DNA of 51,637 bases from Paenibacillus sp. SZ31. Its GTDB lineage: Bacteria > Bacillota > Bacilli > Paenibacillales > Paenibacillaceae. The translations under genes were made by a program, and so were the position numbers. Under the pieces are notes generated by a model. That model was not told the origin of the DNA. It did no database searches and saw only the letters and a program-made list of their open reading frames with translations. Where the stretch lies: contig NZ_JABBEA010000026.1 in NCBI RefSeq assembly GCF_012912005.1, forward strand, positions 1 to 51,637. The letters are read 5' to 3'. Below, in pieces: positions 44,210-51,637 of the stretch (position 1 is the stretch's first letter; every line of letters begins with the position of its first letter).

Positions 44210-45898
44210 TTACATCTGAACGTTAAACAGGTTTCCGATCTTGTACACGACATCGTCGGTATCGGCATTAATGCTTGCGGCTTCGTTAATGCTGGAGATG
44301 CTCTCCAAAGCCTTGATGTCCGCGTTATAGCCAATCGTATAGATTGGCACTTTGTACGTCTCGACCAGATCCCGGATATCCTTGAGGGTATGACCTTCGT
44401 TGGTCTCGCCATCACTCAGGACAAAGATCAACGGCTTCACGTTCGGATCAGCAGCCATATAATCTTCCAGCATCTTCATCGCCACCACGATCCCGTCAAA
44501 GGTTGCTGTACCGCCGCCAGCTTGCAGACTATCGACTGTTCCGACAAACATGGACTGCTGGTTCGTATCATATTTGGCAATCGGCAGATTCACAGTTACC
44601 CCGCTGGAGTAAGAGACCAGGCCAATACTGTTGTCCGTGCCCAGATACTTCTGACCTTTACGTAAGGACTCCTTCAGTCGGTTAAGCGGTTCGCCATCCA
44701 TGCTTCCGGATACGTCTGTCACGAACACGGCGGCAATGGGTTTACTACCATTCTTCTTCTCTTTCCATACTTTCTGTGCAGATAGCAACGTGCCGCCATC
44801 CACAGTAGCCAGTTCGGATTTGTAATCCTGTAACCCGTTGAAACCGAACTCTTCCGCCGATTGTTGGTACTTCGCCTGGGTTACGAATTCCGCGAACTTC
44901 TGGATAATCTCCTGTTTGTTCTGCGGCAGTTGACCGAGTGCATACAGCGGGCTGTCATGTCTTACGCCAAATGGTGTAAATACGTAACCACTCTTCAGAT
45001 CGGCGGTATTCAAATACGTCTGGTATTCGAGTACAAAAGCATCCAGTCTGCCTGACTTGGCAGCTTCACGCATCTGAATGGTTGTTGAAGCGGTAAACGG
45101 TACATTGGTCTGGAACTTTTCGAATCCTTCAACGGCCTTCTCACCGAGTGGATTGGTACTGTCATACGTATTCAGTGCGGTCACCAGGAAGTTAAGTCCT
45201 GTAGAACTGGCAAATGGATCCGTATATCCCATCGCAAGTTCATTGTTCGCAATCGCTTCGGTTACGGTCTTCACATTAACGGAGCCGTACGTATCAACCA
45301 GTGCGTCATACTTGGCTTTGGAAATAACGATACCCGGAACGTTCCCGACCAGTCGCTCAGACACCATCTCGGTCTTCACCCCACTGGCCTCAACCATCTC
45401 GCCCCACAGTTCGTTAGAAGGTGTGAATGCATCAGGCATATACTTACCAGACTTGATATAATCCGTAGCCGTTCCGGAGGCAATGTTGCGGATTTTGACC
45501 GATACCTGTTTGCCTCCAACGGTAATGTTCGCTTTGTTGAATTCCTCACCCACTTCAGTTAACCAGCCGTCTACCCCGCTGCCCGACTTCTCCGTGGAAG
45601 AGAATATTTCGACATAATCATTCGTTGTATTCTCTACAGCAATCGGAAATTTAGAGATATCCGGCAGTGATTCTGCCACATCGACCGGGTCGAGATCAAT
45701 CTGTCCTTTGACCGGTTCCGCCGTTGCCGGCGCAATGTCCGAGTACAACTTACCAAGTGCTTTACCTGCATTCTCTGTGCTCACCTGTGTGGTTGATTTG
45801 CCAAAGTTCGATGTTAGTGTAATTCCTGCATAGACCAGACCGAACACGAGTACCAGCATCACAATCGATATGAAAAAAAACTTTCCCTTCTTGGCCAT
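44210..45898 (-). CDS. Membrane-anchored substrate-binding-like protein with C-terminal VWA domain
   Basis: A 562-aa protein. One N-terminal membrane helix (about 7-27) anchors it outside the cell. Residues about 90-330 resemble an extracellular solute-binding protein (VDGWLTEVGEEFNKANI, YMPDAFTPSNELWGEM). The C-terminal part from about 385 is a von Willebrand A domain with an intact MIDAS: DVSGSM at 395-400, the conserved Thr in GGGTATFDG, and Asp in VLSDGETNEG. VWA domains bind metal-dependent protein partners. Together with XpaC-like and TelA proteins it may form an envelope stress complex. Partners are inferred from the operon only. ATG 45898 has GAGGGG upstream. Confidence 0.9.
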   Translation of the reverse strand: MAKKGKFFFISIVMLVLVFGLVYAGITLTSNFGKSTTQVSTENAGKALGKLYSDIAPATAEPVKGQIDLDPVDVAESLPDISKFPIAVENTTNDYVEIFSSTEKSGSGVDGWLTEVGEEFNKANITVGGKQVSVKIRNIASGTATDYIKSGKYMPDAFTPSNELWGEMVEASGVKTEMVSERLVGNVPGIVISKAKYDALVDTYGSVNVKTVTEAIANNELAMGYTDPFASSTGLNFLVTALNTYDSTNPLGEKAVEGFEKFQTNVPFTASTTIQMREAAKSGRLDAFVLEYQTYLNTADLKSGYVFTPFGVRHDSPLYALGQLPQNKQEIIQKFAEFVTQAKYQQSAEEFGFNGLQDYKSELATVDGGTLLSAQKVWKEKKNGSKPIAAVFVTDVSGSMDGEPLNRLKESLRKGQKYLGTDNSIGLVSYSSGVTVNLPIAKYDTNQQSMFVGTVDSLQAGGGTATFDGIVVAMKMLEDYMAADPNVKPLIFVLSDGETNEGHTLKDIRDLVETYKVPIYTIGYNADIKALESISSINEAASINADTDDVVYKIGNLFNVQM

Positions 45899-45910
45899 AC
45901 GAGCAACCCC

Positions 45911-46648
45911 TCACTGTCTGTATAATTTGGTGTGCTTGATTAACTGATCAATCTCCTGCATACAAGGCATCTGTTCAATATCTCCGGCTTCAAAGCTGTC
46001 GAGGCGTGAAATCTCCAGTAACAACTGATCGAGCTTGAGCAAAATTTCCTCATTGGTGTGTAGTGCATTTTTCACATAAGACAGATAATCGTTGTATACC
46101 TTGGTTTTTTCCTGAAAGAGCTTCTGGGGAAGTGTTGAGGATTTGGATTTCATCATGTTGGCATAATCAGCTTCATCAAATACATTCAACCGGTTCAGTA
46201 CACTGCGAATGTTCAGGTATAACAACTTCTCCACTTCCAGTGTGACCGAAGCGAATTTCTTGTAGCTCAGTTCCCCGGGATCAAACCGTTGATGAAGCAC
46301 GTTCAAGAGTGTTTCCTTCTTCTTTTTCATCCGACTAAGTTGGGACAGCCCCAGCGTAATATCTTCTTCGAGGACTTTGATGCGTCTATAAAACGATAAG
46401 GCTTCCACATAATCTTCATGTGTTTCGATATGCTTCACGGGCAGAACTACTGGCTGTCTGAACAGCAAAGTGTAACTGCCATATAAGAGTGCCATTGCAC
46501 TGCCGAATAGAAGGGTGACGGATAGCGCAGTTGTAAATGCACCCACTCCGAAACTCAGCCCGATAAAGCCGGGTGAGAATGCCAGAACATTTACAGCCAC
46601 AATACCGAAGATCAACCCCAATAATTTTATGTACTTGATCATGTTCAA
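45911..46648 (-). CDS. XpaC-like membrane protein
   Basis: A 245-aa protein with two N-terminal membrane helices (about 8-30 and 35-62) and a cytoplasmic coiled-coil-rich domain. The layout equals XpaC (5-bromo-4-chloroindolyl phosphate hydrolysis family), and in Bacillus the xpaC gene precedes a TelA-family gene as here. Hydrolase activity has never been clear for this family. The start is TTG at 46648, eight bases after GGAGG; an ATG closer to that site is in another frame. It is first in the XpaC/VWA/TelA operon. Confidence 0.75.
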   Translation of the reverse strand: MNMIKYIKLLGLIFGIVAVNVLAFSPGFIGLSFGVGAFTTALSVTLLFGSAMALLYGSYTLLFRQPVVLPVKHIETHEDYVEALSFYRRIKVLEEDITLGLSQLSRMKKKKETLLNVLHQRFDPGELSYKKFASVTLEVEKLLYLNIRSVLNRLNVFDEADYANMMKSKSSTLPQKLFQEKTKVYNDYLSYVKNALHTNEEILLKLDQLLLEISRLDSFEAGDIEQMPCMQEIDQLIKHTKLYRQ

Positions 46649-46976
46649 TCATCCGACCTCCTTTCATGTTATATACTGGTGCTTCATGTCGTAATTTTCC
46701 CAATCAACTTATTCTTATTGTACATGATGTTAACGCTCTCAGGTGGATAACATTGGATATTCGGATACTCATAATATACGTGGTTTGGGCTTATCCCATT
46801 TCATATTTTCAGGGACAACGTGGAACTTGGCAGGTAATTTTGTGGTCAATCTGTAGAAGTTCGTCTTCTAGAACAGCAGATGGTGGAAAAAGAAATGTTA
46901 TCAGGTAATACGTGGAAAATAGCTATGCGTGTCATTTTTTATATAAGACTTGTCTGAAAAATGAGCCATGCAAAAA

Positions 46977-47006
46977 GGACGAAACGGAGATCATCCGGTT
47001 TCGTCC
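46977..47006. repeat. Hairpin in the intergenic region before the XpaC-like gene
   Basis: GGACGAAACGG and CCGGTTTCGTCC pair with one bulge around a short loop. It stands far from any gene end. It may be a terminator relic or part of the repeat cluster to its right. Confidence 0.5.
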
Positions 47007-47069
47007 CTTATATGTTGGTTCACTTTTTTCATGTTCTTATATAAAATCTTGATACCGTTTTCTATAGCT

Positions 47070-47262
47070 AACGAACTGAGGTGGCGCTATTTGGTATATT
47101 TCAGCTCTTCTGAAAATGTAACGAACCTGAGACACGTTATGTTCGCGAATTTGGTGTAGAAACGTTGTTTAGCGCCCATTTTGAATGAAATAGCGTCGCT
47201 GAGATTCGTTACATTTTCCACCTCATCAATATTGCCCATATAAGACGTGTGCGGTTCGTTAG
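47070..47262. repeat. Cluster of TAACGAAC repeats, direct and inverted
   Basis: The core TAACGAA occurs at 47069 and 47118 in one direction and as TTCGTTA at 47206 and 47255 in the other. GAAAATGTAACGAACCTGAG (47112-47131) is matched by its complement at 47199-47218 with two changes. Also GCGCTATTT (47083) and AAATAGCG (47189) are inverted. The block can fold into a long hairpin. No coding frame is convincing in 46649-47338; the frames of 63-80 codons there lack ribosome sites. Confidence 0.65.
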
Positions 47263-47338
47263 AAATTAGAAAGTCGATTTCTTATCGAACCCTCTCCTCC
47301 AGTGGACAGGCCACCGCCTTTTCATATGATGCCCCTTA

Positions 47339-49660
47339 TTACGAAAAGATGGATTCCGGTTTGCTTCGCGTGGTGCGTACCTCTACAACTTTCCCGGTAC
47401 ATCCATTGTCGCCCTTCGCCTGGAACATTACCGTAACGCTGTCTTTGCCTGATGTAACCGCCTCCGGAATATCGTAGGTCACATAGAACACTTCGCCGAT
47501 TTTGTTCATATGAATTCGCTGCTCTCCGATGACGGTTCCATCCACGGTAATGCTGAATTTTCTGTCGTATAACGTACCTTCCCGTTCAAACGGCGAATGA
47601 TCTCCGCCCCAATAGGCCACGCATAGGTAATTGGCTGCGGCTCGATCCACTGCCAGCTGATAACTGAAGTAAGCTCCACGGACGCCAAAAGCCTCTCGCC
47701 ACATATGCAGCTTGTTACGGCCATCCGTGGTAGAACCATTATGATGCTCCCCACGGCAATTGCTATCCAGTTGATGTCCGATCTCATCCTGCTGACCATC
47801 CGCCTGGACCCTGTCGATCGTAATATCATTTAATTCTTTCTCCAGTGCATCACCTTCATCGTTAAACGGCCAATACACCGTATAGAACTCATGATGCACA
47901 TCATAGAACGGAATGAGCTTCACGGCTTCGCCCGTGGAAGTGACATCCTTGCTAAGTTCAAATGTTAACGTGCCTACATCCACGACCTTGATCCACTCTC
48001 GTACATCCTCTTGCTCCGTCCAAATCACAGGTACAGGTGCAGTCTTGGGATTCAGCGCTGTTTCGTCCACAATTGTATCCTCGGGCAGACCATCGCTGCC
48101 AAGTGCACCGGCGAGTACGATTGGCCCGTACAGGAAGGCCACTTTGTGGGCATCATCCCGGGAAGTGTACTGGCGGAGTGACATCGGCAGTGTGATTGTG
48201 ATGACATCGCCCGCTGTCCATGTGCGGTCGATGGAAAGATAGCCGGGTTCCATCCGTGTATACGGATGTTCCGTATCCCCGTTAACCGTTGCCGTCATTG
48301 GCTCTTGCAGCCATGAGGGTACGCGTAATCTTAGATGGGCCGAGGCGCTGCCTCCGGTGATCGTCAGGGTCACCTTTTCCGAATAAGGAAAGTCGGTTTC
48401 GAGCTTCATGGATATTCCCTGAGATGTCCAATCCAGTTGGGAAGCGATATACAGGTTGACGTACAGGTCCTGCTCGTCTTCGAAATAGATGGCCTCAGCA
48501 TATTTGCCCGGGTTCTCCATACCTGATCCTGTACAGCACCACCAAGCGGTATCGTGAGTACCATAGATTTTGTAGTGGCCTTGCAGTGTTGAAGCAAAAT
48601 ACGTCTTGTTCCCCGTATCCGGGTCCTGCGTGCCGAGGATGTGATTATAGATGGCGTTTTCATAATAGTCCATGTAGGCGCTATCGGGATTCCAGGCAAA
48701 GAGTTGTTTCGTCAGATGCATCATGTTGTGAGTACAGCAGCTCTCACCTGTCTTGATCCCGAGACTCTCCATGCCCTTCGCTTCGTAATGCTCCGAAATA
48801 CTCGTCGCACCAAATACATAGGAACGATGATGAATGGTCGTATCCCAGAAAAATTCTGCTGCTGTCCGGTAACTCTCGCGGGAGTGATCCTGGTTGTAGA
48901 TCTCTGCTGCACCGATCACTTTGGGAATCTGGGTATTCGCGTGTCTGCCTTGAAGATCGTCCTGCTTGTGTTCCAACGGTCTAAGAATCAACTGATGGGT
49001 GAACTTATTAGCGATCTCAAGGTATAAGGCTTTGCCCGTAATCCCATACAAATGTGCAAATACTTCATTCATGCCCCCGTGTTCACTTTGAAGCATCGTC
49101 TGCATCTGTTCTTCTGTCATCGGAAGCAAACCTTCTACCGCCCAGTCTGCAAATCGAGTAACCACCTCAAGTGCCTGTCCGTTGCCAGTGAGTTTATAGG
49201 CGTCAATCAAACCGCGATAGATTTTGTGCACACTGTACCAGGGAACCCAGTATTCACCGATGTTGAATCCACCAATATGTTCGGCGCGGAATGCGATGTG
49301 GAACGCTTCTTCGGACAAACCGCCGATATACCCGCTCCCCGTCGTCTGTTGGATTCTCGCCAGTTCGGTGACAGCATAATCCAACGTTTCTTTTAACGTA
49401 ATATTCCCGGTTGCTTGATACGTCACAGCCAGGGCAGACAGGTAATGTCCGAGGGAATGCCCGCTAATGGTGCGTGCCTCCCAACCCGCGTATCGTTCTT
49501 TTCGGGCAGGTAAACCATGGGCTTCAAAGCATGGAGCCAGAAATCGATCAATATCTAGCGATAACAGATAACGCTCCCCCACCTCTTGTGATGTTTGGAA
49601 CAAACCATTTAGCAGATCTACATGTTCCGGTCCCAGAAATCCTTTTTTCGTATCAATCAT
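47339..49660 (-). CDS. GH127 beta-L-arabinofuranosidase (DUF1680 family)
   Basis: A 773-aa intracellular glycosidase. The (alpha/alpha)6 barrel begins with SGHSLGHYLSALAVTY. The zinc site known from HypBA1 (Glu338, Cys340, Cys417, Cys418) is matched by Glu and Cys in GESCCTHN (about 306-308) and by the Cys pair in WWCCTGSGMEN (about 375-376), the first of the pair being the nucleophile. Beta-sandwich domains follow, ending in an extra module (about 630-770). There is no signal peptide, so it acts on imported arabinose-containing oligosaccharides. ATG 49660 has AAGGAG at eight bases, while the in-frame GTG 49669 overlaps that site. It is divergent from an AraC regulator, which likely activates it. 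Confidence 0.93.
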   Translation of the reverse strand: MIDTKKGFLGPEHVDLLNGLFQTSQEVGERYLLSLDIDRFLAPCFEAHGLPARKERYAGWEARTISGHSLGHYLSALAVTYQATGNITLKETLDYAVTELARIQQTTGSGYIGGLSEEAFHIAFRAEHIGGFNIGEYWVPWYSVHKIYRGLIDAYKLTGNGQALEVVTRFADWAVEGLLPMTEEQMQTMLQSEHGGMNEVFAHLYGITGKALYLEIANKFTHQLILRPLEHKQDDLQGRHANTQIPKVIGAAEIYNQDHSRESYRTAAEFFWDTTIHHRSYVFGATSISEHYEAKGMESLGIKTGESCCTHNMMHLTKQLFAWNPDSAYMDYYENAIYNHILGTQDPDTGNKTYFASTLQGHYKIYGTHDTAWWCCTGSGMENPGKYAEAIYFEDEQDLYVNLYIASQLDWTSQGISMKLETDFPYSEKVTLTITGGSASAHLRLRVPSWLQEPMTATVNGDTEHPYTRMEPGYLSIDRTWTAGDVITITLPMSLRQYTSRDDAHKVAFLYGPIVLAGALGSDGLPEDTIVDETALNPKTAPVPVIWTEQEDVREWIKVVDVGTLTFELSKDVTSTGEAVKLIPFYDVHHEFYTVYWPFNDEGDALEKELNDITIDRVQADGQQDEIGHQLDSNCRGEHHNGSTTDGRNKLHMWREAFGVRGAYFSYQLAVDRAAANYLCVAYWGGDHSPFEREGTLYDRKFSITVDGTVIGEQRIHMNKIGEVFYVTYDIPEAVTSGKDSVTVMFQAKGDNGCTGKVVEVRTTRSKPESIFS

Positions 49661-49842
49661 TACATTCACTCCTTCTCGGGATGTAATAGATATCCATTCA
49701 TTCTTGAGGGGTAAAATCCGTGTTCTGTTCCATATGACTAATACTCATCAATCTACTGTAGAGCTTGAATATCCTCATATTATCAAATAAAATACAATTA
49801 CATCAGACTCATAATCCAAGAAAAGGTGGATAAATCCGTCCT

Positions 49843-50607
49843 ATGCAAAAGCCACTGGAACATTACCTGTGCGGCAAGTTCATATCCGAAGGTAACTGGA
49901 GCCACATGAGACGTAGCATGCCTGTTCACGAGATCATTTTGATGCTGGAAGGTGAAATGTACATCGCGGAAGACGAGGAACAGTACGTGGTTCGTGCCAA
50001 TGATCTGTTGTTTCTGAGCGCCGGTCGTACCCATTATGGCTACCAGATCAGCGACGCCCCCGTGAGCTTCTACTGGGTTCACTATGATGCTATGCAGTCA
50101 GAATTCAATCGCTTTAGGACACATGCCACCATTCAGGTGCCTTCCATGGCCAATCAGTTATTCAAGCAATTGCTGCATGTGTCATCCTTCTCACCCGAGG
50201 AAGCCAACGCTGCTTTGTTATTGTTGTTCAAGGAGCTGGAGCGCAATATAGAGACGGATTATCGCCCGCACAATGCGATTGTAGACCATATTTGCAAGTG
50301 GGTGGATATTCATCTGCATACGAACATTACGGTGAGTCAGATTGCAGAGAATTTTAATTTCAACAAAGACTATATCTCCAAAATGGTGAAACGTGAGAAA
50401 GGTACCGGACTCAAAACCTATATCCTCACGGAACGAATTCGCCGGGCGAAACAGTTGCTGCTCAACACCAATGCCAGTGTAAAAGAAATTTCCGGACAGT
50501 GCGGCTTCTCCGATTACAAGCTGTTCCTGCGCATGTTCAAGCAATACGAGGGCAATACGCCAACCGAATATCGCAATCATCTGTATTCCACACAGCTCAA
50601 TCGCTGA
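49843..50607 (+). CDS. AraC-family regulator with cupin sensor
   Basis: A 254-aa regulator. The N-terminal cupin half (EIILMLEGEMYIAEDEEQY, VRANDLLFLSAGRTHYG) should bind a sugar. The C-terminal half has two HTH units (NITVSQIAENFNFNKDYISKM, then SVKEISGQCGFSDYKLFLRMFKQYEGNTPTEYR in the usual AraC form). It is divergent from the GH127 gene with about 180 bases between, so it most likely controls it in response to an arabinose-derived sugar. ATG 49843 has AAAGGTGG about a dozen bases upstream. Confidence 0.93.
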   Translation: MQKPLEHYLCGKFISEGNWSHMRRSMPVHEIILMLEGEMYIAEDEEQYVVRANDLLFLSAGRTHYGYQISDAPVSFYWVHYDAMQSEFNRFRTHATIQVPSMANQLFKQLLHVSSFSPEEANAALLLLFKELERNIETDYRPHNAIVDHICKWVDIHLHTNITVSQIAENFNFNKDYISKMVKREKGTGLKTYILTERIRRAKQLLLNTNASVKEISGQCGFSDYKLFLRMFKQYEGNTPTEYRNHLYSTQLNR

Positions 50608-50736
50608 TGGGATTTGATCTATAGAAATGACTGAGTTAACCATAGAAAATTTGAATGAATCGGATTGAATCCGTTATGGTAAAATGCAAGAAAACTCTAT
50701 TTCACACTTAACCCATAAGAGAAGAGGAATTAAGAG

Positions 50737-51249
50737 ATGACAACGGCTGCCGTTACGATTCATCCTGCCACAGAAACAGACCATCCAGAGATTGTAGATA
50801 TCCTTGTTGCAAGTTATGCCGAGTATCGGGAGACTTTTGAGCAAAATGAACGATGGGAGGCCTACCTAAAAGATATTCGAGAGTCTGTGGTTAATCCGTA
50901 CCTGACACAATTATGGATCGCCAAGATTGATGATCAGATTGTCGGTACAGTCCAGTTATTCGAAACCGCGCACAAGGCTTATCCGAACTTTGAATTGCCT
51001 ATTGATTATCCGTTTATTCGGCTGTTGGGTGTTGATCCAAAATGGAGAGGACGCGGGATCGCCAGAGAATTGCTCCAGCAATGCGTTGACTCTGCCAAGG
51101 AGATGGGTAAAAATACGGTGTATTTATATACGGGCGGTCAGATGCTCAACGCTATTCGTTTATATGAGCGTTTTGGTTTTGTGGAAGATGTGGAATTCAG
51201 CTCCGAGGGTACTGGAGGAAAGGCCATTTGCTATCGGTATGATTCCTAG
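50737..51249 (+). CDS. GNAT-family N-acetyltransferase
   Basis: A 170-aa GNAT enzyme. IRLLGVDPKWRGRGIARELL carries the acetyl-CoA binding loop (R/Q-x-x-G-x-G/A), and NAIRLYERFGFVED is the usual last helix and strand. It moves an acetyl group from acetyl-CoA to an amine that cannot be named from sequence. ATG 50737 follows GAGGAA. It stands alone, with a bidirectional terminator behind. Confidence 0.93.
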   Translation: MTTAAVTIHPATETDHPEIVDILVASYAEYRETFEQNERWEAYLKDIRESVVNPYLTQLWIAKIDDQIVGTVQLFETAHKAYPNFELPIDYPFIRLLGVDPKWRGRGIARELLQQCVDSAKEMGKNTVYLYTGGQMLNAIRLYERFGFVEDVEFSSEGTGGKAICYRYDS

Positions 51250-51290
51250 TGGAGGGTAACAATAACCCGTGGTAAGCGAGTGGAGAATGA

Positions 51291-51336
51291 AACGTAAAAA
51301 AGACCGATCACCATCATGACGGTCTTTTTTACGTTT
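51291..51336. terminator. Terminator after the GNAT gene
   Basis: AACGTAAAAAAGACCG pairs with CGGTCTTTTTTACGTT around a short loop. The stem is long and works in both directions. Confidence 0.9.
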
Positions 51337-51348
51337 ATATATGTCAAC

Positions 51349-51575
51349 TATATAAGTTGCCTAATCATTTATACGATAACGGAGAGGACAGAAAAAACCT
51401 GAAAAAGCAAAGCGTTCGCCTAAAAGCTTTCTGAAAGAAAGCTGCTTCGAAAGCATACGCTATCCCCGGATTTCCCCTTGAGAAAAATGAATAGAACAAA
51501 TCTGGGGATAACAGCGATTGGAGGGTTATTCTGTCATCGTAGTGTCAGTGTAAATAATCTTTAGTTCAACTGATA
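51349..51575 (+). repeat. Dispersed palindromic repeat, copy B
   Basis: This 227-base copy matches 34409-34600 in reverse orientation. It has about 35-40 more bases in the middle, including AAGCTTTCTGAAAGAAAGCT, itself a small palindrome. Ends carry the same TATAAGTTG and CAACTGATAT type inverted repeats. It lies behind the GNAT terminator in non-coding DNA. Bases 51576-51637 show nothing I can name. Confidence 0.8.
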
Positions 51576-51637
51576 TGAACGAAAATGTCAAAGGCGCTTT
51601 AAGAAACTCCTTTCACAGCTCCGTTTTGAAGCAAAGT

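Noticed and set aside
46666..47159. Small plus-strand frames upstream of the XpaC-like gene
   Set aside because: No ribosome sites, no family signs, and they lie over promoter and repeat DNA.
46977..47262. CRISPR array
   Set aside because: The repeated units are few, partly inverted and unevenly spaced, with no cas genes in the window.

Overview
The window looks like a chromosomal stretch of a Gram-positive, low-to-medium GC Bacillales bacterium, most likely a Paenibacillus. The pointers are AAGGAGG-type ribosome sites with frequent TTG and GTG starts, an XpaC/TelA stress operon, a lipoprotein-anchored siderophore importer, WXG-type toxins and plant-polysaccharide enzymes (GH2, GH127, a pectate lyase remnant). 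The genus is inferred from overall style. No rRNA, tRNA or CRISPR array was seen.

Bases 1-13400 are visibly more AT-rich than the rest and read as a defence island. An XRE regulator (11812-12060) faces a three-gene operon of DUF4007 protein, large P-loop ATPase and PAPS-reductase-like enzyme. This is the gene order of the SspBCD single-strand DNA phosphorothioation module. A decayed IS3-family element (about 5338-6273) separates it from a second operon: PLD-nuclease/helicase fusion, 53-aa protein, DndD-like zinc-hook ATPase, 182-aa unknown protein, and a partial gene with a winged-helix-like start that runs off the left edge. The second operon is the likely interference partner. No cysteine desulfurase (SspA) and no SspE were found. 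To the right lie an orphan membrane protein, a large PLD/helicase/DUF3427 protein, and a WXG-type polymorphic toxin with its putative immunity protein.

Bases 18700-23000 hold a VOC protein and a large GH2 beta-galactosidase. Bases 23066-38911 are an iron-acquisition locus, all on the minus strand. A Fur-boxed operon encodes a lipoprotein, two permeases and an ATPase. A second Fur-boxed operon encodes an ATP-grasp enzyme, a diaminobutyrate aminotransferase, an MFS exporter, two IucA/IucC synthetases, an SbnG-like citrate synthase, a PLP decarboxylase and a third IucA/IucC synthetase. Gene content matches achromobactin, while the central order matches sbnDEFGH of staphyloferrin B. The ATP-grasp enzyme fits neither pathway. 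A roughly 200-bp palindromic repeat sits in the leader of the biosynthetic operon, and a second copy lies in the opposite orientation at the right end of the window.

Bases 39000-51637 carry a pectate lyase remnant, two paralogous secreted acidic proteins with a shared promoter block, a divergent SDR/TetR pair with a perfect 19-bp inverted-repeat operator, an XpaC/VWA/TelA operon, a repeat-rich intergenic region, a GH127 beta-L-arabinofuranosidase divergent from an AraC regulator, and a GNAT acetyltransferase.
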